A stretch of 64,000 nucleotides of DNA from NCBI RefSeq assembly GCF_900604285.1, contig NZ_UWNY01000001.1, positions 744,001 to 808,000 on the forward strand. Reading direction: 5' to 3'. Every line of letters starts with the position of its first letter. Positions within the stretch are counted from its first letter, which is position 1. This DNA comes from Varibaculum vaginae (GTDB taxonomy: Bacteria > Actinomycetota > Actinomycetes > Actinomycetales > Actinomycetaceae). The notes beneath the pieces are model-generated. The model saw nothing but the letters and a program-made list of their open reading frames with translations, searched no databases and was not told the DNA's origin. Positions 54,196 to 63,073 of this stretch are shown here, in pieces. Position numbers and translations under genes: made by a program.

Positions 54196-55441
54196 AGCGC
54201 TGCTTCCTTAGGACGAGCAGGGAGACACCTAGGAGCACTGTCGAAATAATCAGCAGTATGGTGACGTCTTGCCAAAAACCATCGAACCCGGGGTGGTAGT
54301 AAAGGTTATAAAAACCGTCGGTGATCAGAGCAGTGGGATTTAGCTTATTGACCAGGGGTGCTTTTTGGTCTACCACGTAGCGCATAGCTCCCCCCATCAT
54401 CCCCGCTAGTACCGATCCCAACATAGTGACCGAAATCAAGACCCCAACTTTCATATTCTCCCCGCCGGGCACGAGCGCGGAAATCGCTACCCCGAAGGAC
54501 AATCCAACCAGGGCACCGAGGGAAGTCAACAGGAAGGTTAATGCCCAATTGGGGCCAAAATCGATATTGAATAGGAAGTAACATGCTGTTACCAGCAAAA
54601 TCAGCCCCAGTAATTGTAATAGGTAACTGGAAATCATCCCGGAAATAATCAGTTTGGCTTTGCTTATCGGTGCCACTGCAACTCGCCTGCCGATTACCCC
54701 TAGGGGAGGCTGGGCGTTGTTCATCACTGTCATAGAGAACAGGCCGCCATACAGAGCAGCCATAGCTAGTAGCGAGAAAAACTCTGCCATTAGCAAGTCC
54801 ATGGATTTGGGGCTGCGGTCACGCAAAGTAAAACCACTTGTAGCGAGTTTGTCTTGAACCGAGGCCGCAACCTGGGCGGGATCAAAGGCAGGAGGTGTGC
54901 CGGGCGGAATATTCTGAAAATCAGGCGGAGAGTGGTCGCGAACTTTTTCCGTAATCTCTCGCTGCGTCAGCTGGCTGATCATATCGGTGCGTTGGGTGAT
55001 CTCGTCAAGAATTACTTTCAAGATGGTTTGTTCCATCCCGTTGGAAGCCATCGTCAAATGTGCTTTCGCATCCAGGCTGCTACCTGCCTGCGAGGTTCCA
55101 GTAATCTCGACTACTCCCGAAACTTCCTCGTCCTCTAAAAGCTTTTTTCCTTCCTCTGCAGTCTTGACCATTCGCAGTTTCAACAGGGGTTGGTTTCCTG
55201 AGCTGACAGGGGAGGAGTCCTCCTTACTTAAATCATCGAAAGCGATTTTAAAGGTACTGTCCTGGTAGACCTGGGAGTTTACTACCGCTACCGGCACGGT
55301 GTCGAAGGCTTCTTTATTGACAACGTCGCCGAGCGCCCCTTTGAATAGCAATCCCAGCAGGATGGGGAAGGCGAGTGTCCAAAAAACCAAGGTGCGGTTG
55401 GACAGTAGTATTTTGAGGTTATATCCGATCAGGTGCCCCAT
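54182..55441 (-). CDS. ABC-2 type transporter permease
   Basis: A 419-residue membrane protein of the same layout as its neighbour: helix 1 near residue 20, an extracytoplasmic domain (residues 40-215) and six helices in the C-terminal half with the conserved GVIGRRVAVAPISKAKLIISG coupling segment. Second gene of the operon; two bp behind the ATPase. Confidence 0.87.
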   Translation of the reverse strand: MGHLIGYNLKILLSNRTLVFWTLAFPILLGLLFKGALGDVVNKEAFDTVPVAVVNSQVYQDSTFKIAFDDLSKEDSSPVSSGNQPLLKLRMVKTAEEGKKLLEDEEVSGVVEITGTSQAGSSLDAKAHLTMASNGMEQTILKVILDEITQRTDMISQLTQREITEKVRDHSPPDFQNIPPGTPPAFDPAQVAASVQDKLATSGFTLRDRSPKSMDLLMAEFFSLLAMAALYGGLFSMTVMNNAQPPLGVIGRRVAVAPISKAKLIISGMISSYLLQLLGLILLVTACYFLFNIDFGPNWALTFLLTSLGALVGLSFGVAISALVPGGENMKVGVLISVTMLGSVLAGMMGGAMRYVVDQKAPLVNKLNPTALITDGFYNLYYHPGFDGFWQDVTILLIISTVLLGVSLLVLRKQRYDSL

Positions 55442-55443
55442 AG

Positions 55444-56382
55444 CTAGTCTCGCAATTCCTTACCAGTTAGCTGCAAGAAAACGTCATTTAGGGTGGGACG
55501 CTCCGAGTAAATGGACTCATAAGATACCCTGGCCTCGCTCAATTGGGCAATGAGGGCAGACACGTGGTTTTGTCCATGCCGGTAAACTAGCTGGACTGAG
55601 CGATTTCTGCGGGTAATTGACTCAATTTGGGGATCGGATTCCAGCTTTTCTTTAAGTGCTGGCGGTAGCTCTACCCCTTGCAGGGTAACTTTTTCTTCGA
55701 TATCGGATAGCTGTTTCAGCTCGTTGATGGTGCCTTGGGCAATGATTTCCCCCTTGTCGAGGATGATGAGGCGATCGCAAATCTGCTCGACTTCTTCCAT
55801 ATAGTGGGTGGTGTAAACCACCGTGGCGCCGCGGTCACGCAAAGTGACGATACCATCCAAGATGTTATTGCGGCTTTGGGGATCTACCGCCACGGTTGGC
55901 TCATCTAAGAAAATCAGCTCTGGTTGATGGGCGATACCGCAAGCCAGATTTAAGCGACGTAACAGGCCTCCCGAGAGCTGCTTAGGGCGAAACTTTAAAT
56001 AGTCTTGCAGCCCCACCAACTGAACCGCCTCTGCAATCATCGCGGAGCGTTCGCGCTTGTCTGCCACATACAGGCCACAAAAATATTCCAGGTTTTGCGC
56101 CACAGTTAGCTCGTTAAAGACGGCTACATCTTGGAAAACCACTCCTAGGCGTCGTTTGATGTCGAAGGCATCGGGACGCATTTCTTTTCCAAAGATTTTC
56201 ACGCTTCCGCCGTTAAAACGAAGCAAGGAGAGGATGCAGTTAATAGCAGTGGATTTACCGGAGCCATTGGGGCCAAGCAGCCCCAAGATTTCGCCCTGAC
56301 GAACTTGGAAAGTTAGCTTATTCAGGGCACGTAACTGCTGGTAATCTTTGGTTAGACCCTCTACTTCGATGATGTTGGTCAA
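55444..56382 (-). CDS. ABC transporter ATP-binding protein (DrrA-like)
   Basis: A 312-residue ATPase with Walker A GPNGSGKSTA, Q-loop VFQDVAVFNELTV, signature LSGGLLRRLNLA, Walker B LIFLDEPTVAVD and His in VYTTHYMEE. The C-terminal 90 residues form the extra domain typical of DrrA/Nod-type exporters. With the two ABC-2 permeases it forms an exporter of unknown substrate, often for antibiotics, lipids or peptides. The leading gene of the operon. Confidence 0.9.
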   Translation of the reverse strand: MTNIIEVEGLTKDYQQLRALNKLTFQVRQGEILGLLGPNGSGKSTAINCILSLLRFNGGSVKIFGKEMRPDAFDIKRRLGVVFQDVAVFNELTVAQNLEYFCGLYVADKRERSAMIAEAVQLVGLQDYLKFRPKQLSGGLLRRLNLACGIAHQPELIFLDEPTVAVDPQSRNNILDGIVTLRDRGATVVYTTHYMEEVEQICDRLIILDKGEIIAQGTINELKQLSDIEEKVTLQGVELPPALKEKLESDPQIESITRRNRSVQLVYRHGQNHVSALIAQLSEARVSYESIYSERPTLNDVFLQLTGKELRD

Positions 56383-56599
56383 GGCGGTTCTCGCGTTCTT
56401 AGGGAGTTAGTTTTCAAGGTAATTTTAGCGAACCTAATCAGAGGATACTACCCAAGCTTGGGGCGTTAATCGAGAATTAACCGAAGGATATTGCAAATTT
56501 TGAACACCAGAAAGGTGGTCGGTAGAAAGGTTTTTGGTCCCCAAATTTTCGATTGGGCTAAACTAGCTGAGAAAACACCTACGGGAAGCTGGTGAGCTT

Positions 56600-57085
56600 A
56601 TGGGGAAGAAACATGTAAAAACAAATGCTATGCGCATCCTCGAGAATGCGGGAATCGATGCGCAAATGACTCAGGTTTCTTCTAAAGGGGAGTTTTTGGA
56701 TGCCCTTACGATTGCGCAGGAGCTGGGGGTAGATCCGAATCTAGTATTTAAAACTCTGGTCTTAGCGGGCGGACCAGGGGAACACTTCGTGGCGGTAGTG
56801 CCGGCTACGCACGAGTTGGATTTGAAAGCTGCGGCCAGGTGTTTTGGGGTGAAACAGGTCGCGATGTTGCCGCTTAAAAAGCTAACTCCGCTCACCGGTT
56901 ACTTAAAAGGGGCTTGTTCGCCTTTGGGGATGAAGAAAGATTTCCCAACGGTGATCGACGAATCAGCTTTTCAGCAAGAAAAAATCTATATATCCGCAGG
57001 TAAACGTGGTTATCAGATTTTAGTCGCGGCGGTAGATTTACAAAGAGTAATCAATGCGGAACGGGGAAGGATCTCGCGCCCCTAA
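56600..57085 (+). CDS. ybaK: YbaK/EbsC-family aminoacyl-tRNA deacylase
   Basis: A 161-residue editing-domain protein. The conserved Lys lies in VFKTLVLAG, followed by HFVAVVPATHELDLKAAA, the helix KQVAMLPLKKLTPLTGY and the loop KGACSPLGMKK. YbaK hydrolyses mischarged Cys-tRNA(Pro). Full length. Monocistronic, divergent from the ABC-2 operon. Confidence 0.9.
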   Translation: MGKKHVKTNAMRILENAGIDAQMTQVSSKGEFLDALTIAQELGVDPNLVFKTLVLAGGPGEHFVAVVPATHELDLKAAARCFGVKQVAMLPLKKLTPLTGYLKGACSPLGMKKDFPTVIDESAFQQEKIYISAGKRGYQILVAAVDLQRVINAERGRISRP

Positions 57086-57149
57086 ATCGTGGCATTCGAA
57101 CAAATAAATGTTTTCCTGCATGATTTTTTATCTCCTGAAAATCGAGGTA

Positions 57150-57171
57150 AAGTTTCGGGTGTACGAAACTT
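57150..57171 (+). promoter_or_regulatory. Inverted repeat upstream of mntH
   Basis: AAGTTTCG-GGTGTA-CGAAACTT, two perfect 8-base arms, 92 bases before the mntH start. The core TTTCGGGT is shared with the repeat at 6375-6389 before the metal ABC operon. A candidate operator of a manganese-responsive regulator. Confidence 0.6.
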
Positions 57172-57262
57172 ATCTAAGGGATGCCCGAAAAGTCGCTAAG
57201 GGAAATTGCTACTCCGATTAGATGAATTAGTTTCCCCAATTTGGAAAGGTGAAGCTGCATAG

Positions 57263-58528
57263 ATGGAAAAGGTGTCGACCCCAAATTCTCAGACCGCGCC
57301 CGATGCTAAAATAGCTGCCAAGAAGGGGCTGGTTCCGTTACTGGGGCCAGCCTTCGTGGCGGCCGTAGCCTATGTTGATCCGGGGAACGTAGCCGCCAAT
57401 ATCACCGCCGGAGCTCGCTACGGTTACCTGCTGGTGTGGGTATTAGTGCTGGCTAACCTGATGGCAGTGGTTATTCAATATCAAAGCGCAAAACTGGGGC
57501 TAGTTACCGGCAAATCCCTACCAGAGATCTTGGGGGACAGGCTACCCAAAACCAAACGCATCGCGTTTTGGATTCAAGCGGAAATCATTGCAGCCGCCAC
57601 CGACTTGGCAGAGATCGTGGGGGGCGCTATCGCCTTAAAGCTCCTATTTGGTTTGCCCCTTTTGGCGGGTGGTTTTATTGTTGGCTGTGTGTCTTTGGCG
57701 CTGCTGGTTTTCCAGAATGAACGCCGGCAAAAACAGTTTGAAACTATCGTGGTCGGTTTGCTGGTAATCATCACCGTGGGGTTCCTGTCGGGGCTGGTGA
57801 TTAGCCCGCCCGATCCTGCCGGGATGCTGGGGGGATTACTGCCACGGTTTGCAGGAACAGATACCGTATTGATTGCTGCCTCCATGCTGGGGGCAACGGT
57901 AATGCCTCACGCCATTTACCTGCATTCTTCCTTGGTGAATCATCGTTTTCCCCGGCGAGGTTCCCATGACATTCCCCATCTGTTACGCGCCTCCAAACAC
58001 GATGTAGCCTATGCGCTAATCGTCGCAGGAGCAGTCAATATTGCGTTGCTATTACTGGCGGCCTCGGCACTAGCGGGGAAAAGCGGAACTGACACAATCG
58101 AGGGTGCGCACGGTGCTATAGAAAATGCCCTGGGCAGTGGAATCGGAGTAATTTTTGCGATTGGCCTGCTAGCTTCCGGACTAGCCTCCACTTCGGTAGG
58201 CGCCTATGCGGGTTCAGAAATCATGGGCGGGTTGCTGCATATTCGGGTGCCACTATTTACCCGGCGTCTGGTTACCCTGATTCCCGCGTTGTTGATTCTT
58301 TGGCTATACCCCAACCCCACCTGGGCGTTGGTTATATCTCAAGTGGCGTTGTCTTTCGGTATTCCCCTGGCAGTAGTACCGCTCGCGGCCTATACACGCA
58401 AACGGGAACTAATGGGCAAGTACCAGGATACGACCAGTATGCGTTGGATTATGGGATTGATTTCAATCTTGATTATTGCCTTGAACCTGCTGCTAGTAGT
58501 GCTGACATTTATGGGAGTGGACGTATAG
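57263..58528 (+). CDS. mntH: NRAMP-family Mn2+ transporter
   Basis: A 421-residue proton-coupled metal importer with about 11 membrane segments. Helix 1 carries the metal-binding DPGN motif (YVDPGNVAANI), and helix 6 the MPHAIYLHSSLV motif; both sets of metal ligands (Asp, Asn, Ala, Met) are intact. Specific for Mn2+, possibly Fe2+. Together with the Mn/Zn ABC operon it gives the organism two manganese routes. ATG at 57263 with GGAAAGGTG upstream. Confidence 0.95.
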   Translation: MEKVSTPNSQTAPDAKIAAKKGLVPLLGPAFVAAVAYVDPGNVAANITAGARYGYLLVWVLVLANLMAVVIQYQSAKLGLVTGKSLPEILGDRLPKTKRIAFWIQAEIIAAATDLAEIVGGAIALKLLFGLPLLAGGFIVGCVSLALLVFQNERRQKQFETIVVGLLVIITVGFLSGLVISPPDPAGMLGGLLPRFAGTDTVLIAASMLGATVMPHAIYLHSSLVNHRFPRRGSHDIPHLLRASKHDVAYALIVAGAVNIALLLLAASALAGKSGTDTIEGAHGAIENALGSGIGVIFAIGLLASGLASTSVGAYAGSEIMGGLLHIRVPLFTRRLVTLIPALLILWLYPNPTWALVISQVALSFGIPLAVVPLAAYTRKRELMGKYQDTTSMRWIMGLISILIIALNLLLVVLTFMGVDV

Positions 58529-58617
58529 ATCTGCGTCAGAAAAGAGGGTAGCGGCGCGGAAAGCTAGCTGCCTCCTCGAAACTAGTTTTAAACTCCTGGA
58601 AACTTTAAATAGAAACC

Positions 58618-58664
58618 AAAGGTGGTGCCTTCGAGAAGAAATCTTCGTGGAAGGCACCACCTTT
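58618..58664. terminator. Bidirectional terminator between mntH and glgB
   Basis: A perfect 15-bp stem (58618-58632 with 58650-58664), extended by an inner GAAGA/TCTTC, flanked by AAA and TTT. It serves the converging mntH and glgB transcripts. Confidence 0.85.
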
Positions 58665-58692
58665 TAAGTTTGCCAAAAATGACCCTATTTGA

Positions 58693-60876
58693 TTAGTTTT
58701 CTTTAGGACGTAACCACAGGCACCCCAAAGGTGGCACCCGCAGCTCCACCGAATAGGGGCGACCATTCCATTCCATGGCTTCGGCGGTGACCTGCCCCAA
58801 GTTGGTTACTCCTGATCCGCCGTACTTAGCATCGTCGGTGTTAAGAATTTCTTCCCATTCCCCGCCTCCTGGCAGACCTACCCGGTATCCTTCATGGGGA
58901 TTTCCGGCAAAGTTACAGATACAAACCAGCTTGTGTTCTTCGCCGTGATCATCACGATACTTGCGTACATAAGAAATCACATTGTGCTCAGCATCGTTCG
59001 ACTCGATCCACTCAAACCCGGTATGTTCGTCATCCCAAAGCGCCGGCTCGGTGGTGTAGATATGGTTCAAATCCCGTACCAATGACTGTATGCCCTGGTT
59101 ACGTTCGTCATCTAGGAGGAACCAATCCAGGGAGCGATTAGCGTCCCATTCGGCTCCCTGTGCGAACTCGCCGCCCATAAACAGGAGTTGCTTGCCTGGA
59201 TGAGACCATTGATAAGCATAGAGAGAACGTACCCCCGCCAATTGCCGCCAGTAGTCACCAGGCTGCTTGGCCAGAATCGATCCCTTACCGTAAACAACCT
59301 CGTCATGAGATAGTGGCAGAATATAGTGTTCCGAGAACGCATACACCAGGGAGAATGTTAGTTCTCCATGGTGCCAAGAGCGATTGACCGGGTCTTCGCG
59401 CAGATAACGCAAAGTATCGTTCATCCAACCCATATTCCACTTCAGACCGAAGCCCAAGCCCCCGGTATCGGTAGGGGCAGTTACCCCTGGCCAAGCCGTA
59501 GACTCTTCCGCGATCATGCAGATGCCGGGGTGTAGCCGGTAGCAAGTGGCATTGGCTTCCTGTAAGAAAGAAATCGCCTCTAGGTTCTCGCGGCCGCCAT
59601 ATTGATTAGGATGCCACTGGCCTTCCTGGCGAGAATAATCCAGGTACAGCATGGAGGCGACTGCATCCACTCGCAAACCATCAATATGGAATTCATCTAA
59701 CCAGTACAGGGCGTTGGCTACCAGGAAATTGCGCACCTCATTGCGACCAAAGTTGAAAATCAAGGTGCCCCAATCAGGTTGTTCCCCGCGAGTGGGATCT
59801 GGATGCTCATAAAGTTTGGTGCCATCAAAATCGGCGAGCGCAAACTGATCTTTGGGGAAATGCCCGGGAACCCAGTCCAGAATCACCCCAATACCTGCCT
59901 GGTGTAGTTTGTCGACCAGGTAGCGGAAATCATCTGGAGTTCCATAACGGGAAGAGGGTGCGTAATATCCAGTTTGCTGGTATCCCCAGGAACCGTAGAA
60001 GGGGTGTTCAGAAACCGGCATCATTTCTACGTGGGTAAATCCCATATCTTTCACATAGGAGACCAGGTCTTCAGCCAGATCCCGGTAGTGGGTGTCATAA
60101 GACCAAGATCCGATATGCATCTCATAGACCGACATGGGGGAGTTGTGGGGATCAGTTTTTGCCCGCTTCTCCATCCATTCGCCATCTTCCCACTGATGAT
60201 GCTTATCGGTAACTACCGAGGCAGTCAGTGGGGGAATCTCGCAGGCACGAGCCATGGGGTCAGCCTTTTGCCGCCAGTTGCCATCGGGACCCAGGATTTC
60301 GAACTTATAGCGAGCCCCGATTTCCACATTGGGAATAAATAGCTCCCAAACCCCGGAGGATCCCAAAGACCGCATCGAGGATGCTTCGCCATCCCAGTAG
60401 TTAAAGTCACCAACAACCCGGACGGCCTGGGCATTCGGTGCCCAAACTGCAAAGGATGCTCCCTTCGTTTGTCCCATCTCAGTGTCGTAAGAGCGCAGGT
60501 GAGCCCCTAGAACCTCCCATAGTTTTTCGTGGCGTCCCTCGGAAATCAGGTAAAGATCGAACTCACCTACTGTGGGCAGATAACGGTAGCCGTCATCTAG
60601 CTCTGTGCTTTCCTCTCCATAGGTGGTGCGTACCCGGTAATCAGGGATATCGGTACCCTCTAGGACCGTCACCCAAATGCCGTCTTGCTCATGGGTTGCC
60701 GGGAAAGTGCCTTTGGGGGTAACAATCTCTACGGCATCTGCCAAGTGGGCTATGGTGCGGATCGTTACGGAATCTTCCCCTACGTGGGTGCCCAGCACCG
60801 AATGAGGGTCAAAATAGTGCCCATGGGCAACGTTAGCAAGGATATCTGGATCAACAGCTACAGGTTTTGCACTCAT
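58693..60876 (-). CDS. glgB: 1,4-alpha-glucan branching enzyme
   Basis: A 727-residue GH13 enzyme that makes the alpha-1,6 branches of glycogen. An N-terminal carbohydrate-binding domain (1-110) and an E-set domain ([26 protein letters not shown]) precede the catalytic barrel with the GH13 motifs [24 protein letters not shown] (nucleophile Asp) and IAEEST (acid/base Glu), and [14 protein letters not shown]. Full length. Its promoter must lie in the 561-bp gap after the aldehyde dehydrogenase gene. Other glycogen genes are not in the window. Confidence 0.96.
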   Translation of the reverse strand: MSAKPVAVDPDILANVAHGHYFDPHSVLGTHVGEDSVTIRTIAHLADAVEIVTPKGTFPATHEQDGIWVTVLEGTDIPDYRVRTTYGEESTELDDGYRYLPTVGEFDLYLISEGRHEKLWEVLGAHLRSYDTEMGQTKGASFAVWAPNAQAVRVVGDFNYWDGEASSMRSLGSSGVWELFIPNVEIGARYKFEILGPDGNWRQKADPMARACEIPPLTASVVTDKHHQWEDGEWMEKRAKTDPHNSPMSVYEMHIGSWSYDTHYRDLAEDLVSYVKDMGFTHVEMMPVSEHPFYGSWGYQQTGYYAPSSRYGTPDDFRYLVDKLHQAGIGVILDWVPGHFPKDQFALADFDGTKLYEHPDPTRGEQPDWGTLIFNFGRNEVRNFLVANALYWLDEFHIDGLRVDAVASMLYLDYSRQEGQWHPNQYGGRENLEAISFLQEANATCYRLHPGICMIAEESTAWPGVTAPTDTGGLGFGLKWNMGWMNDTLRYLREDPVNRSWHHGELTFSLVYAFSEHYILPLSHDEVVYGKGSILAKQPGDYWRQLAGVRSLYAYQWSHPGKQLLFMGGEFAQGAEWDANRSLDWFLLDDERNQGIQSLVRDLNHIYTTEPALWDDEHTGFEWIESNDAEHNVISYVRKYRDDHGEEHKLVCICNFAGNPHEGYRVGLPGGGEWEEILNTDDAKYGGSGVTNLGQVTAEAMEWNGRPYSVELRVPPLGCLWLRPKEN

Positions 60877-60930
60877 GTTTATAGCGTGTCACGAATCGCC
60901 CAAAAATTCTTTGGAATGCCGTCCCGATTT

Positions 60931-61092
60931 CCAGAATTTTTCCACCCCCGAGTTCCAACAGTGTGCGTAGCTTGTAGGACTGCTACGCGTGCAGGGGCGA
61001 ATTTTGCCACCCGCCCCGAAATCCGGAATTTTTTCGCCCCCGGATTTCCAAGAGCGTGCGCGATTTAAAGCTACGCGTGGGGAATTAGTTTT
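60931..61092. repeat. Two degenerate tandem repeat units of about 80 bp
   Basis: Units at about 60931-61012 and 61022-61095 share the order TTCCAGAATTTTTCC or TCCGGAATTTTTTCG, then CCCCCG, TTCCAA, GTGCG, and GCTACGCGTG near the end. Identity is patchy. The second runs into the nested palindrome, so the two may share an origin. Confidence 0.45.
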
Positions 61093-61180
61093 TCCTCCTG
61101 CCCAAAATTTGGAAAACATAGCGGCGTTTTCCAAATTTTGCGCCCGCCTAGCCGACTCGGATAAAACTAATCCCCCGCGC
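61075..61180. repeat. Nested palindromic element, copy 2
   Basis: Outer arms 61075-61092 and 61163-61180 pair at 17 of 18 positions counting one G-U; inner arms 61103-61117 and 61126-61140 pair perfectly at 15 positions. The layout and the linker TTTTTCCTCCTGCCC equal those of copy 1, but the outer stem differs in bases (TTAGTTTT/AAAACTAA against TAGATTTT/AAAATCTA), so both sides changed together. Confidence 0.85.
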
Positions 61181-61437
61181 TCGGGTAAAGGGTCACCCCA
61201 CTAGGGGCGCGGCCGGTAAAAGATACGAGAGGGACAGACACGCCGTCACTATCTTTTTTAATCGGAAACATACTTATTAGCCTGCTGCCATAACTCCCTA
61301 TTCTCGCTGAAGCGAGAAAAGCGGGGTCCCCGGAGTGCTTTTACCGAGCCAGCCCCGGGATAGGGAAACAGATGAATCTATTCCTCGCGCGTGCCGTAAG
61401 GACTTTTCGTAAACCCGGTGGGATTTAGCCGGTGGGG

Positions 61438-62907
61438 TTACCAATCGAGGCTGAAGTATTGCACCTCTTGGAACTCCCGAATCCCTTCGCGGGCACCCTC
61501 GCGGCCAATTCCGGATTGCTTAACTCCGCCAAAGGGGGCGGCAGGATCAGATACCAGGCCACGGTTCACCCCGATCATCCCGGCCTCGATTTTTTCTCCT
61601 AGATGTAGCGCCCAGTTTAAATCTCCATAAATATAGGAGGCCAGCCCCATTTCAGTGCCGTTTACCATTTCTAGGAGTTCATCCTCGCAAGAATATTCCT
61701 TTAAGGGGGCAAGCGGACCGAAAATTTCGTTTTGCAGTAGGGGAGAGTCGGCGTGTGGTACCTCGATAACTGTGGGAGCTACGAAATAGCCGGCTAGATC
61801 GGCGGGTAGAGGTGCTTGAGCCAGGACTTTTGCTCCTTGGTTTAGGGCGGAGGCGAGTAATTCGTTTATTCCTCGCATCGCTTTTTCGTTAACTACTGGG
61901 CCGATTTCGGTTTGGGGATTCAGACCCGCCCCGACTTTCAAAGCCGATACCCGTTGGCACAGCTTTTGCGTAAATTCTTCTTTAATGTCTTTATGAAGGT
62001 AGATGCGGTTAGCGGCGGTGCAGGCTTGACCGCCGTTGCGGAACTTGGCAATCATTAGCCCCTCGATAGCGGCATTTACATCGGCGGTAGCGCCCACGAT
62101 GAAGGCGGCGTTTCCCCCTAGTTCCATGGCGGTGTTCACGACCCGGGGAGCGGCAAGACCCAGCAGGGTGCGTCCCACCGGGGTGGAACCGGTGAAGGAG
62201 ACTAGCCGTACCCGGGGGTCAGCTAACCAGGTATTGGAAATTTCGGCAGAGCGACGGGAGGGAACTAGATTTACCACTCCGTCTGGCACTCCTGCCTGTT
62301 TCAAGAGGCGCATTATGGACAGGGCAGTTAAAGGAGTTTCAGAGGCAGGTTTTAACACCACCGTGTTACCGGCGGCGAGGGCGGGGGCGATTTTTCTGGT
62401 TGCCATTGCGGCGGGGAAATTCCAGGGGGTAATCAGGGCACATACCCCGACCGGGCGGGCAGTGACCAGGGTGCGCGAGCCTCCTGCTGGCGGGGTAGTG
62501 AAGTCGCCATCAGAGCGGACTGCTTCTTCGGAGAACCATCGGAAGAATTCTGCCGCATAGGAGGCTTCGGCAAGAGAATCTTTGTATGCCTTTCCATTTT
62601 CCCAACTCATTAAACTAGCGAGTTCCGGGGCGGACGCGATCATCAGTTCCCAGGCACGGCGCAAGACCTCGGCACGTTCTCGGGGCGAGTTAGCCGCCCA
62701 CCCTGGTTGGGCACTGGCTGCAGCGTTGAGAGCAGCGCGAGCATCGGCCGCGGTACCGCAACTTACTTCGGTAATTTGATTGGCGGTGGCGGGATCTATT
62801 ACTGGGAAAGTTTCTCCATTGGCAGCTGATCTTGCCGAGTTGTTAATCCAAATGGCTTTCTCCGGCTTCAAGTCTGTTAGGTACTGCCTTAGTTCTGCGT
62901 TATCCAT
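61438..62907 (-). CDS. gabD: Aldehyde dehydrogenase, succinate-semialdehyde type
   Basis: A 489-residue NAD(P)-dependent aldehyde dehydrogenase. The substrate-free motif FTGSTPVGRTL, the Glu in MELGGNAAFIV, the catalytic Cys in FRNGGQACTAANRIYLHKDI, and PFGGVKQSGIGREGAREGIREF are all present. The last motif and the ITPWNFPAAM segment are typical of succinate-semialdehyde dehydrogenases, making succinate from succinate semialdehyde; other aldehydes remain possible. Monocistronic. The substrate link to the neighbouring glutamate dehydrogenase is plausible but inferred. Confidence 0.88.
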   Translation of the reverse strand: MDNAELRQYLTDLKPEKAIWINNSARSAANGETFPVIDPATANQITEVSCGTAADARAALNAAASAQPGWAANSPRERAEVLRRAWELMIASAPELASLMSWENGKAYKDSLAEASYAAEFFRWFSEEAVRSDGDFTTPPAGGSRTLVTARPVGVCALITPWNFPAAMATRKIAPALAAGNTVVLKPASETPLTALSIMRLLKQAGVPDGVVNLVPSRRSAEISNTWLADPRVRLVSFTGSTPVGRTLLGLAAPRVVNTAMELGGNAAFIVGATADVNAAIEGLMIAKFRNGGQACTAANRIYLHKDIKEEFTQKLCQRVSALKVGAGLNPQTEIGPVVNEKAMRGINELLASALNQGAKVLAQAPLPADLAGYFVAPTVIEVPHADSPLLQNEIFGPLAPLKEYSCEDELLEMVNGTEMGLASYIYGDLNWALHLGEKIEAGMIGVNRGLVSDPAAPFGGVKQSGIGREGAREGIREFQEVQYFSLDW

Positions 62908-62996
62908 GATTGCCTCTGGTTTCTGTTAGTTTTAAATACCGCTTTTTCTGCGCTTTTGCGCTCAGTTTATATTGTTACCGTCTGTAGAGGGGAAAA

Positions 62997-63035
62997 GTTT
63001 CTCCCCCGAGCGCTAAATCCGCTCGGGGGAGAAAC
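62997..63035 (-). terminator. Intrinsic terminator of the glutamate dehydrogenase gene
   Basis: A perfect 16-bp stem (62997-63012 with 63020-63035) with a seven-base loop; on the minus strand it is followed by TTTT. It lies 38 bases past the stop. Confidence 0.88.
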
Positions 63036-63073
63036 GTGTCACCTCAGGGCAGTTTTTCCTGCCTAGACGGCAA

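Larger units (their letters stand above)
60877..61437. other. Repeat-rich intergenic region upstream of glgB
   Basis: This holds no gene. It contains two imperfect tandem units, the second copy of the nested palindrome, and a third hairpin with AAAAGATA (61218-61225) and TATCTTTT (61250-61257) followed by TT on the plus strand, which could end a short plus-strand transcript. A stable TTCTCGC-TGAA-GCGAGAA hairpin is near 61304. The glgB promoter must also lie here. Confidence 0.5.

Noticed and set aside
61300-61420. A possible signal-recognition-particle RNA or other known ncRNA near the GC-rich hairpins
   Set aside because: The conserved GGAAGGAAGCAG-type loops of 4.5S RNA and the 6S or tmRNA landmarks are absent.
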